This document shows, piece by piece, positions 16,732 to 24,172 of a stretch of DNA of 64,000 nt. Within the stretch, counting starts at the first letter, position 1; each line of letters starts with the position of its first letter. Origin of the DNA: Spartobacteria bacterium (GTDB lineage Bacteria; Verrucomicrobiota; Verrucomicrobiia; Chthoniobacterales; UBA10450); the NCBI GenBank assembly GCA_003134765.1, contig PLCM01000021.1:57275-121274 (forward strand). Direction: 5' to 3'. Under the pieces are notes generated by a model. It was given only the letters and a program-made list of their open reading frames with translations. It was not told where the DNA came from and made no database searches. The translations under genes were made by a program, and so were the position numbers.

Positions 16732-18310
16732 CGCTGCGGGTACTAGCAGCGTCGCGGAGGCTGCGCCAATAGTTTCTCCGGAAACGACCGATCGCTGGGA
16801 GAACCTGAAACGTCGCGCAGCGGAGACCGACTGGACGCCGTGGATCATTGTCGGCCTCGGCGCGTTCCTCCGTTTTTTCCTGCTCGGGATCAAGCCGCCG
16901 CATTTCGATGAGGGCATCAACGGCTGGTTCGTCGACCAGATGGTCAAGACCGGTTTCTATCGATACGACCCGACGAATTACCACGGCCCGCTGCATTTCT
17001 ACATTCTCTTTGTCTGCCAGACGCTGCTCGGCCGGAACCTCTGGGCGATCCGGTTGCCGGTCGTGCTCGCCAGCATCTTTTCGATCCATCTCACGTTCAA
17101 ATTCGAGCCGTTCCTTGGGCGCAACGTGAGCCGGCTCGCCGCCCTGGCCATGGCGGTCTCGCCCGGATTTGTCTTTTACGGCCGCTATTCGATCCACGAG
17201 GTCTGGCTCCTCCTCTTCTCGATGATGTTCATCCTGGGCCTCCTTGGCTTATGGCAACGCGGGACGGTGAACTATCTTTGGTACGCCGGGATGGGCCTGG
17301 CCGGGATGATTCTCACGAAGGAGACCTACATCATCCATGTGGGGTGCGCAGTGGTCGCGGCCTTTGTCACCTGGATTTCGCACAAGATTACCCGCCTGCC
17401 CGATGCCCGGCGGGCCCGGCAGAGTTGGACTTACATCGACCTCGCCGTGGTAGTGGCGGCGGGCCTGGCGGCGATCATCTTCTTTTATTCGGGCGCATTC
17501 CTGAACTGGCCCGGCGTAGCAGGCTTGTATAAGACGTTCGACGCCTGGTTCAAGACCGGCAGTCAGGGCGCCGGTCATGAAAAGGATTGGTGGTACTGGC
17601 TCATGTTGATTGCACGTTATGAACAGCCGATCGCCCTGGGACTTATCCTTTGTCCTCTCTGTCAGCTGTTCAGGCATGTCGGTTTGCGTTACCTGGCCAT
17701 TTACGGCGTGGGGACACTGATCGCTTATAGCATTGTGAAATATAAGACTCCCTGGTGCATTATCAGCATCGTCTGGCCGCTGCTCTTCGTCTTCGGCGCC
17801 GTGATCACCCTTGTGCCGGCGAGTTTTCGGCGCGGAGCGTATGCGGCCGCGGCTGTTCTCCTGGCGACATCATTGGGGTTAAGCGTCCGGTTGAATTACT
17901 TCCGCTGCACCACCGAAACCGAGCCTTACGTTTACGTTCAGACTTACAATGACGTTTGGAAACTGACCAAGCCGTTGCTTCGCCTGGCCAAAGCCAACCC
18001 GACCTACTACCAACTCGTCGGTCACCTGATCAGGACAAGCACCTACCCGCTTCCCTGGATGCTGGGGGATTTTACAAAAGTCGGCTATTACGAGCACAAC
18101 AATATGCCGGACAAGCTGGACGGCGATTTTCTACTCGTGCAGGAAGACAAGATCGAGGAGGTCGAAGCGAAGCTGCACGACACCTATTACACGGAGCCGT
18201 TAACCATCCGACAATACCAGGATCCTTCCAAGCTTTACCTGAGCGCCAAGGTCTTCTACAAACTCTTTCCCGGACGCGTCCCGGAGTTCGCGGGCAAGCC
18301 GGCGCACTAA
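16724..18310 (+). CDS. Agl23-like polytopic membrane glycosyltransferase (TIGR03663-type)
   Basis: About 528 residues with many membrane helices. The first loop has the GT-C signature HFDEGINGWFVDQMVKTGFY and YHGPLHFYILF; VSPGFVFYGRYSIHEVWLLL follows, and then TKETYIIHVG. These are features of the family annotated as flippase-activity-associated protein Agl23, related to dolichyl-phosphate-mannose transferases; the true donor is unknown. The start is uncertain: ATG 16724 overlaps the rmlB start, and upstream ATGs at 16688 and 16697 would lie inside rmlB. The next gene begins 16 bp after its stop, so the two probably form an operon. Confidence 0.78.
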   Translation: MRIAAGTSSVAEAAPIVSPETTDRWENLKRRAAETDWTPWIIVGLGAFLRFFLLGIKPPHFDEGINGWFVDQMVKTGFYRYDPTNYHGPLHFYILFVCQTLLGRNLWAIRLPVVLASIFSIHLTFKFEPFLGRNVSRLAALAMAVSPGFVFYGRYSIHEVWLLLFSMMFILGLLGLWQRGTVNYLWYAGMGLAGMILTKETYIIHVGCAVVAAFVTWISHKITRLPDARRARQSWTYIDLAVVVAAGLAAIIFFYSGAFLNWPGVAGLYKTFDAWFKTGSQGAGHEKDWWYWLMLIARYEQPIALGLILCPLCQLFRHVGLRYLAIYGVGTLIAYSIVKYKTPWCIISIVWPLLFVFGAVITLVPASFRRGAYAAAAVLLATSLGLSVRLNYFRCTTETEPYVYVQTYNDVWKLTKPLLRLAKANPTYYQLVGHLIRTSTYPLPWMLGDFTKVGYYEHNNMPDKLDGDFLLVQEDKIEEVEAKLHDTYYTEPLTIRQYQDPSKLYLSAKVFYKLFPGRVPEFAGKPAH

Positions 18311-18326
18311 CCAGCGCGTAACCGAC

Positions 18327-20327
18327 ATGAAGTGGCTATCGGCTGGGTTAACTTTTTTCAACGCCTCGACGATTTTCGCCCTAGTCGGGGGAATGATGGC
18401 CCACGGATTGAGCAGATCGGTGGCGACCTTCTGCATCGTCGCGGGCCTGCTAGTCGCATTTCTGGCTTACCAGGTAACTGCCAACGTGCCGCTGCGGGCG
18501 CGCAAACCGAAGCCGCCACCGCCACCTCCTCTTCCCGAAACGATGTCCAAGCGCCAGCAACGGCGCGAAGAGCGGATGAGAAAAACTCAAGCGAGCGACC
18601 CTCCGCGCTGGCGATACCGTTCCATCTGGTTCTGGCTCCTCGCCGGCTGCTTCGCCCTCTTTGCCTTTCGTTCTTTTTGCTGGCTTATCTACTGGGATGG
18701 GAACGAGGTAAAGGTGCAATCGATTAACAACCTGGGCGACCTGTCCCTTCATCTTACCTACATAAGGCATTTCGCCAGCGGCGTTCCGCTCTGGCCGGAT
18801 AACCCGATCGAGCCGTTCAGCAAACTGAGGTACCCCGCCGGGACCGACTTGTTCAACGGAGTTCTCACCTGCCTCGGCATCGACGTAATACGCGGTCTCG
18901 TTTGGACGGGTTTGCTCGCTTCCCTTGCAACTTGCTACGCCCTTTACCGTTGGGCTGGGAATTTTGGGATAGCCGCGTTTCTCTTTAACGGAGGGTTAGC
19001 CAGCTTTCCAGTCCTGCAAACGTGGAGCTTTCAAGATTATCAGGGGGCCAACACCATCGCGTGGAAAAGCATTCCGTTGGCGATGTTCGTTACGCAACGC
19101 GGCTTGCTCTACGCGTTCCCGGCCGCGCTTCTCCTGCTGTATCAATGGCGTGCGCGATTTTTCCCTGACTACGACGAGCCCGCGCTGGTGCGGCCGCCGG
19201 TTGGAGCCGGGATCGCCGACCCCGGTGGCGAAACGCCATCCGCTTTCGCAACCGAGCAAGGCCGGGATCAACGATCCCGGCTACAACCCCTGCCCCTTTG
19301 GATCGAAGTGTCGCTCTACGCGACGTTGCCGCTCTATCACTCCCATACCTTCATTGCGCTTTCGCTGGTTCTGGCCTTTCTCTTCATTCTCGGAGATCGA
19401 AATACGCGCAAACGAACACTCCTGGTGGCAGGGCTGGCTCTTCTGCCAGCTACTTTCTGCGTCTGGGTAACGACCGATTACTTCCACGCGGGCTCGTTCA
19501 TCAAGTGGCAACCAGGCTGGGTGCAGCACGCCGGGGATTTTACCATGCCGTTTCTTCAGTTCTGGCTAATAAACTTCGGCGTCTGGGTGCCGTTGGTTCT
19601 TTTCTTTATCGGGATAACTGCCTTGTCCGTCTGGAAACAGGCAAAAGAGCCTGGTTTCAAAATCTCCGCAACCGTAGCTTTCCTCATTCCCGCAATCGCC
19701 ATTTTCCTTCTCGGCTACCTCGTCAAACTGGCGCCGTGGGAATGGGACAATATCAAAATCATTGTCTGGGCTTACCTCATCATCCTTCCTTTTCTTTGGA
19801 CAGGCCTGCTCGTGCATTGGCCCGCGCATGTCCGCATCCTGGTTTGCATCGCGTTGTTCGCCTCCGGTTTCGTTACATTGTTAGGCGGCCTCGCCGCGGG
19901 CAAGAGTGGCTTTGGCATTGCCGATCGCCTCGAGCTCGACAACGTCGGTGTGGTGGTGAAAAAATTGCCGGCGGATGCGCGGTTTGCCGGCTTCCCCACC
20001 TGGGGTCATCCCGTTCTCCTCCAGGGACGAAAGATGGTGCTGGGATATCCCGGCCATCTCTGGACCCAAGGCTTCGATTACTCGGCATCGAATGATAAAT
20101 TGAAAGCTCTGATGGAGGGCGCACCGAACTGGAAAGACCTCGCGCGCTATTTCCACGCCCGTTATTTGTTCTGGGGCCGCGAAGAGAAGAACAACTATGC
20201 GACCAGCAAGCGTCCCTGGGAGCGCGAATCGGCCCTTGTAGCCAGCGGAGAGTGGGGCGCGGTCTACGATCTCGAGACGCCGCGCAATCCATCCGCGCCG
20301 GCGCCCGCTTCAGTTCCGCGCCAATAA
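18327..20327 (+). CDS. Polytopic membrane protein, possible GT-C glycosyltransferase
   Basis: 666 residues; about a dozen hydrophobic segments, with a short Pro-rich then basic cytosolic stretch (PKPPPPPPLPETMSKRQQRR) after the first two. The loop IRHFASGVPLWPDNPIEPFS and the TLPLYHSHTFIALSLVLAF segment resemble DUF-type membrane glycosyltransferases in which the substrate is unknown; I do not recognise the family. Between YDEPALVRPP and PLPLWIEVS about 30 residues (GAGIADPGGETPSAF...) are encoded by a palindromic element that is also found between genes. Tail-to-tail overlap of 18 bp with the ChaN-like gene. Confidence 0.7.
   Translation: MKWLSAGLTFFNASTIFALVGGMMAHGLSRSVATFCIVAGLLVAFLAYQVTANVPLRARKPKPPPPPPLPETMSKRQQRREERMRKTQASDPPRWRYRSIWFWLLAGCFALFAFRSFCWLIYWDGNEVKVQSINNLGDLSLHLTYIRHFASGVPLWPDNPIEPFSKLRYPAGTDLFNGVLTCLGIDVIRGLVWTGLLASLATCYALYRWAGNFGIAAFLFNGGLASFPVLQTWSFQDYQGANTIAWKSIPLAMFVTQRGLLYAFPAALLLLYQWRARFFPDYDEPALVRPPVGAGIADPGGETPSAFATEQGRDQRSRLQPLPLWIEVSLYATLPLYHSHTFIALSLVLAFLFILGDRNTRKRTLLVAGLALLPATFCVWVTTDYFHAGSFIKWQPGWVQHAGDFTMPFLQFWLINFGVWVPLVLFFIGITALSVWKQAKEPGFKISATVAFLIPAIAIFLLGYLVKLAPWEWDNIKIIVWAYLIILPFLWTGLLVHWPAHVRILVCIALFASGFVTLLGGLAAGKSGFGIADRLELDNVGVVVKKLPADARFAGFPTWGHPVLLQGRKMVLGYPGHLWTQGFDYSASNDKLKALMEGAPNWKDLARYFHARYLFWGREEKNNYATSKRPWERESALVASGEWGAVYDLETPRNPSAPAPASVPRQ
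19259..19287. repeat. In-frame palindrome inside membrane protein gene
   Basis: gccgggatc-aac-gatcccggc, a 9-bp perfect stem followed by tacaa. It matches 15712-15740 between genes at all but two or so positions. The preceding bases from about 19206 (gccgggatcgccgaccccgg) look like the other arm of the same element. Confidence 0.7.
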
Positions 20328-21005
20328 GCCCGGACCGGACGCCGAGTGCCGTTTCGGATTGAGAATCAACTGACGCGCCTTCGTTTTTTGCGAAACGAAA
20401 TAAGGCACCCCGTGATCCGGACCGAGCTGATCCTCGCGAAGAAATACCAGCATCTTTTCGCTGCGATGATTCCGGAAATAAGTCGCAATTTTCTCGGCCG
20501 CGAACTGCTCCGCAAGTAGCTCAGCCTCGTAAATGGCGCGGAGCTTCACCTCGCTGACGTGGCGGGAGGCGAGCCGCTGCGCGAACCTCTCGAAATCTCC
20601 CGGCGGCGGCTCGAATCCTCGCGAAATATCATCGGGGGCCAACTCGGCCGGTGGGTGCAACGCCAGAACTTCCGCACCGGATTTCGCGGCTTCCGTGAAA
20701 AAGCCGCGATGCTTTGGATCTTCTTCAGCTCTGAGGTCCCAGCCAAGCGCAAACGAGTTCCCATTTCGCCGCAAGGCCTCGACTAATCTCCAGGCCGTTT
20801 CCGACCGGGAGCTGAGAGCGACCGCTTCGCTCGGGAAATAGATGATGTCGGCTTCCTCGACCAGGTGGGCAAATTTTTCGTCGCTGCCGCTGGATTCAAT
20901 TGCTGCGTGGCGCGGCAAAGGGGGCTGTCGGGAAAAAAACGAGCAGCCTGAAAAAAGGCCAACGGCGGCGAAAAGGATCGCCCGCCTCCAGATCGCAGTC
21001 GTCAC
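20310..21005 (-). CDS. ChaN-like lipoprotein
   Basis: 231 residues from GTG at 21005, which overlaps the stop of the upstream glycosyltransferase as GTGA, so translation is probably coupled. Begins VTTAIWRRAILFAAVGLFSG then C, a plausible lipobox. The body resembles ChaN/DUF399 haem-binding lipoproteins: DIIYFPSEAVALSSRSETAW, then FALGWDLR, then SGAEVLALHPPAELA and a C-terminal GVPYFVSQKTKARQLIL. Such proteins have an EreA/ChaN fold; haem binding is not shown by the sequence. It converges on the membrane-protein gene. Confidence 0.7.
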   Translation of the reverse strand: MTTAIWRRAILFAAVGLFSGCSFFSRQPPLPRHAAIESSGSDEKFAHLVEEADIIYFPSEAVALSSRSETAWRLVEALRRNGNSFALGWDLRAEEDPKHRGFFTEAAKSGAEVLALHPPAELAPDDISRGFEPPPGDFERFAQRLASRHVSEVKLRAIYEAELLAEQFAAEKIATYFRNHRSEKMLVFLREDQLGPDHGVPYFVSQKTKARQLILNPKRHSASGPGLLARN

Positions 21006-21796
21006 GCGCTCCGGTGGGGCTGAGCGACAAGTTCCTTCTGCGGCAATCTCGATTCGGCGCTGCGCGCTCGACGGAACCGCAATCGCGCCCGCCAGCCCGC
21101 CGCCAGGATGAGGCATCCGACCAGGAACGTCCGCCGCCAGGTTACGCCCGAAACCTTCTGCCGGCCCGCCAGGCGCGGGCGTTCGCTCGCCGGCACTTCG
21201 CAAATCGGCGCGCCCAGCCGCGCGGCCGCGATCTGTGGTTCGATGGTCCAGCCAAAGGTCATTTCGCGCGGCGCAATTGCTTCGAACAATTTCCGATCGA
21301 TCAGGCGGACCGGCGCCAGGTCCTTAAACCAACGGCCCGCGAGCAGGCCGCACCAGAGGGCGACGGCGAAATTCGCGATCACATGCGAGACGCGCATGGT
21401 GCGCCAGTTGTGCGGTTGGGCCGTCCGCGCCCCGAGCACGAACATGTACCCCTGCTCATAAGCGTGCGCGAGTTTACGGATATCGTAAGGGTCGCTCGCG
21501 CCATCGCCCGCAAAAAAAAGATACGCGCGCACTGACGGCACGGCGGTTGCGACCAAGTCGATCGCGCTTTGACAACCGTAGCCGTAGCCGCGCTGGGGCG
21601 TCTCCGCGACCCAGACACCACGCGCCCGCGCCATCTCCGCCGTTCTGTCCGACGAACCATTGACTCCAACCGCGACGACGAATTTCTCCGGGTCAAGCGC
21701 CGCCAGAAGCTCATCAAGCACGGGACCAATGCACGCTTCTTCGTCGCATGCCGGGATTATGATCGCGATCTGGCCTTGAAACATCGGTTTCGACAT
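21002..21796 (-). CDS. Family 2 glycosyltransferase
   Basis: About 264 residues beginning MSKPMFQGQIAIIIPACDEE; starts at 21805 or 21784 are equally possible. GT-A fold motifs: IIIPACDEEACIG, VGVNGSSDRTAE, RGYGYGCQSAIDL, and AGDGASDP in place of the DxD region. GWTIEPQIAAARLGAPICEV is typical of polyprenyl-phosphate or dolichol-phosphate glucosyltransferase-like GT2 enzymes. The C-terminus is basic with one hydrophobic helix. Located between a FabZ-like gene and a ChaN-like gene, all on the minus strand. Confidence 0.85.
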   Translation of the reverse strand: MSKPMFQGQIAIIIPACDEEACIGPVLDELLAALDPEKFVVAVGVNGSSDRTAEMARARGVWVAETPQRGYGYGCQSAIDLVATAVPSVRAYLFFAGDGASDPYDIRKLAHAYEQGYMFVLGARTAQPHNWRTMRVSHVIANFAVALWCGLLAGRWFKDLAPVRLIDRKLFEAIAPREMTFGWTIEPQIAAARLGAPICEVPASERPRLAGRQKVSGVTWRRTFLVGCLILAAGWRARLRFRRARSAESRLPQKELVAQPHRSA

Positions 21797-21827
21797 GAGC
21801 ACCATGCTGCAGTTACGGAATGATGCG

Positions 21828-22319
21828 CTATTCCGGCGCGCGCGCAAAGTCTCCGGACACACTGAGGACGATCTGGCCTTCCGCAGCCACGGTTCCGTTC
21901 ACTGTCGCGGTCACCTTGAATTGGAGGAGCGTATCCGTTGCCGCGATCTTTTCGGAGCGCAGATCGATCCGGTCCCCAGGCCGAACGGCCTGAAGAAACT
22001 TCATCGCCCGGATCGCTGAAAGCAGGAACAGGGGCTTTTCCGTTTCTGGATAACCTGAGGCGGCCGCAATCCCGGCCGCCTGGGCGAGTGCTTCGGTAAG
22101 AATTACGCCGGGAACAATCGGGTTGCCGGGAAAATGCCCCGCGAACATCGGGTCGTTCGCCTCGAACGACATCCAAGCCTCCACCGATTTGCCCGGATCG
22201 CAGGCGACCACCTCACGCACGAAAACAAACGGCGGGCGATGGGGAAGACCAAGGAAGGGACGTGTGACATGTGACGTGTGACAAGTTCCTGAAGCCGCCT
22301 TTTGCTCGTCACTCGTCAC
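21828..22319 (-). CDS. FabZ-like 3-hydroxyacyl-ACP dehydratase
   Basis: A hotdog-fold enzyme; the diagnostic stretch is GHFPGNPIVPGVILTEAL, with the catalytic His and Glu, preceded by LPHRPPFVFV. The listed GTG start at 22319 lies within a gtgacgagtgac repeat, so the natural start may be later, near VTRPFLGLPH (about 22259). It follows a lipoprotein gene by only 19 bp and precedes a GT2 gene by about 30 bp. The gene is not among other fatty-acid genes; a role in modifying a surface lipid or pigment is possible but not shown. Confidence 0.85.
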   Translation of the reverse strand: MTSDEQKAASGTCHTSHVTRPFLGLPHRPPFVFVREVVACDPGKSVEAWMSFEANDPMFAGHFPGNPIVPGVILTEALAQAAGIAAASGYPETEKPLFLLSAIRAMKFLQAVRPGDRIDLRSEKIAATDTLLQFKVTATVNGTVAAEGQIVLSVSGDFARAPE

Positions 22320-22337
22320 ATGTCACTCGTCACTCTC
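22257..22337. repeat. GTGACATGTGAC / GTCACTCGTCAC inverted repeat
   Basis: Alternating gtgac and gtcac units: gacgtgtgacatgtgacgtg on the left and tcactcgtcacatgtcactc on the right. It overlaps the 5' end of the FabZ-like gene and fills the spacer to the lipoprotein gene. Confidence 0.65.
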
Positions 22338-22338
22338 T

Positions 22339-22809
22339 TCATCCATTCACGAAGTAGACAAATTTCCAACTGCCTTTGACGCGCCGGATGCCGACGCGAT
22401 AGCCATCATAATTAAGCGCTGGATCGGCGAATTGCGGCGGCGCGACCCAGAAATCGCCCTTCTTCACGAACCGCTCGGTCATGATTCCCTCCAGCTCTGG
22501 CCAAAGATTGTTTTCGTCCCAGTACTTAAAAACGCCGTCGCCTTTGCGATCTTCCGCCGAGGTCTTGCCCAGGACGTAAGCGAAATCTTCGGTCATCATT
22601 CCCGCGATTGCGTTCACGTCATGAGCCGCGACCGCTTTCTTGAGCCGGCCAACGAATGCCTGGAAATCCACGTCCCCATTTTCCTCGCGCAGATCGGCCT
22701 TGGCCCGCTTGTTGACCGCCGGTTTCTTGTCCGATTTGTTCGATTTGAAGAGGTCGCAGCCGCCAAAGGCAAGCGCACCGATCAGGAGAAGGAAGGCGAT
22801 TTTTTTCAT
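22339..22809 (-). CDS. Small lipoprotein with SnoaL/DUF4440-like region
   Basis: 156 residues. Signal MKKIAFLLLIGALAFGG followed by Cys, a good lipobox. A Lys-rich spacer (KSNKSDKKPAVNKRAKADLR) leads to about 110 residues with helix-strand order LKKAVAAHDVNAIAGMMTED, FAYVLGK, VKGSWKFVYFVNG, reminiscent of NTF2-like/SnoaL domains. Function unknown. First gene of a tightly spaced minus-strand set with the FabZ-like, GT2 and ChaN-like genes. Confidence 0.75.
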   Translation of the reverse strand: MKKIAFLLLIGALAFGGCDLFKSNKSDKKPAVNKRAKADLREENGDVDFQAFVGRLKKAVAAHDVNAIAGMMTEDFAYVLGKTSAEDRKGDGVFKYWDENNLWPELEGIMTERFVKKGDFWVAPPQFADPALNYDGYRVGIRRVKGSWKFVYFVNG

Positions 22810-22893
22810 ACCGGCTTAATCTTTTGGCAGGTTTGCGGGTTGGACTCAAGTAGTGAAGCGAGAATGAAAAATTGAGGACGGGGGGCAAGGCGT

Positions 22894-22983
22894 GTCATCC
22901 CGAGCGGAGCGAAGCGGAGTTGAGGGACCCCGAAGAGCGTCGCTCGACACGCAACGGGATCCCTCGACTGCGCTCGGGATGAC
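22894..22983. repeat. 90-bp palindromic element (copy 2)
   Basis: Exactly 90 bp, starting gtcatcccgagcggagcgaa and ending tgcgctcgggatgac. Lies between the PHP gene and the lipoprotein gene. Confidence 0.85.
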
Positions 22984-22989
22984 GATCCT

Positions 22990-23724
22990 CTATCCTCCAT
23001 CCTCGATCGTCCATCCTCGCTTCCTCCTCCTCCACGGGTGCGCTATGAACACAAAATAAATCGTGCTCATCAGGTCGAAGAAGGAACAGGGCGGGTTCGT
23101 GACTCGAAGCGCTCCGCGACGCAAAGCGTCGATCACATTTTCGACAGTCAGCTCGGCCGGGCGCGGAATGCTCGTGTAATTCGAGCCGAAAGCATGGAGC
23201 CGGTGGGCATCGGAGGTAGCGACAAGCGGCTTTCGAAAGCGCTCGGCGATTTCGACCGCCCGCCGGTTCGGATTGAAAAAACGCCCCCAGAAATGACAGA
23301 GCTCGATCGCGTCGAAACAATCGATCCATTCGATGAGTTTTTCCCCAATCGAACCACCCAGCACGTAGAAAGGATGCGGCGCGATCGTGAACAAGGACGG
23401 ACCGCGTTGCGCCCGTAACGCGGCCAGGTCATCCAACGTTCGGAGCGATTCCATTTCTTCCGGTGCGACGTTGAGCAAGATAACGTCGGCGCCCTCGAGC
23501 CGCATTTCCGCCGCCGGGATCAGGAGAATTCCCATGCTCGCCGCGTCCGCGAAGACCTCGGCACGATCGAAGACCGCATCATGGAGCGTGATGGCGAGAA
23601 TGCGAAACCCAAGCGCGCGCGCCCGTTCGAGGAGCTCGTGGGCCGAATAATCGAGAGCGTCTTTCGGATCGTCGAGCGTGTGGATATGGAGATCCATCTT
23701 GATCCACTCTTCGTCCGGCGGCAT
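22990..23724 (-). CDS. PHP-domain phosphoesterase
   Basis: 244 residues. Metal-binding motifs of the PHP family: DLHIHT near the start, TLHDAVFD, IAPHPFYV and TSDAHRLHAFG. PHP proteins are metal-dependent phosphoesterases; members of this short type act on nucleotides or RNA ends, or are uncharacterised. The start could be MPPDEEW or MDLHIHT (27 bp later). The last 12 or so residues (RRKRGWTIEDGG) are encoded by a simple repeat, so the natural C-terminus may have been extended. It is the only gene between tRNA-Leu(GAG) and the lipoprotein set, in the opposite direction to the tRNA. Confidence 0.85.
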   Translation of the reverse strand: MPPDEEWIKMDLHIHTLDDPKDALDYSAHELLERARALGFRILAITLHDAVFDRAEVFADAASMGILLIPAAEMRLEGADVILLNVAPEEMESLRTLDDLAALRAQRGPSLFTIAPHPFYVLGGSIGEKLIEWIDCFDAIELCHFWGRFFNPNRRAVEIAERFRKPLVATSDAHRLHAFGSNYTSIPRPAELTVENVIDALRRGALRVTNPPCSFFDLMSTIYFVFIAHPWRRRKRGWTIEDGG

Positions 23725-23916
23725 TGCGCAATCTGCGGATTGTAATTGATCGAATCAACCTCCTTCGCTTTTTCCGCTTCGTAATCGTGCTCGTGATCGA
23801 TCCGGAGTCCCCCTTTTCTGATTACGATCGCGAGCAGGAGTTCGCAAAGCGAACGCAAACCGCACTTGCGACGCGGCCATCTTCTATTTACCATCCTCCA
23901 TCCTCGCTTCCTTCCC

Positions 23917-23997
23917 GCTCGGGTGGTGAAATGGCAGACACGTACGTTTGAGGGGCGTATGCCGCAAGGCATGGGGGTTCAAGTCCCCCCCCGAGCA
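23917..23997 (+). tRNA. tRNA-Leu (anticodon GAG)
   Basis: Cloverleaf by eye: acceptor GCTCGGG/CCCGAGC, anticodon stem TACGT/GCGTA with loop TTGAGGG (anticodon GAG), long variable arm TGCC-GCAA-GGCA as in class II tRNAs, T-arm GGGGG-TTCAAGT-CCCCC, discriminator A. No CCA is encoded. Reads CUC and CUU. Confidence 0.93.
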
Positions 23998-24172
23998 CTT
24001 TTTCCTCTTGCTCCTGATCCTGATCTTACTCTTGATCTCTTTCCTACCGCCAGCCCGCAGCAGGGATCAGGAGCGGGATCAAGATTATGAACAGGAACGG
24101 GTGCAAACTCTCGCGTTGTTTTCCGCTTCCCGCTGTTTTCTTCTTCGTCCGAATTCGCCAAAGCTGGTGCCC

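Noticed and set aside
16732..16947. N-terminal extension of rmlB
   Set aside because: Lies before the normal MRILVTGG start and has no similarity to the family.
23724..23951. 75-codon frame between PHP gene and tRNA
   Set aside because: Ends inside the tRNA and has no recognisable features.
23948..24172. Upstream extension of the GH13 gene
   Set aside because: The frame begins inside tRNA-Leu(GAG) and has no RBS; the start at 24173 or 24188 is more likely.
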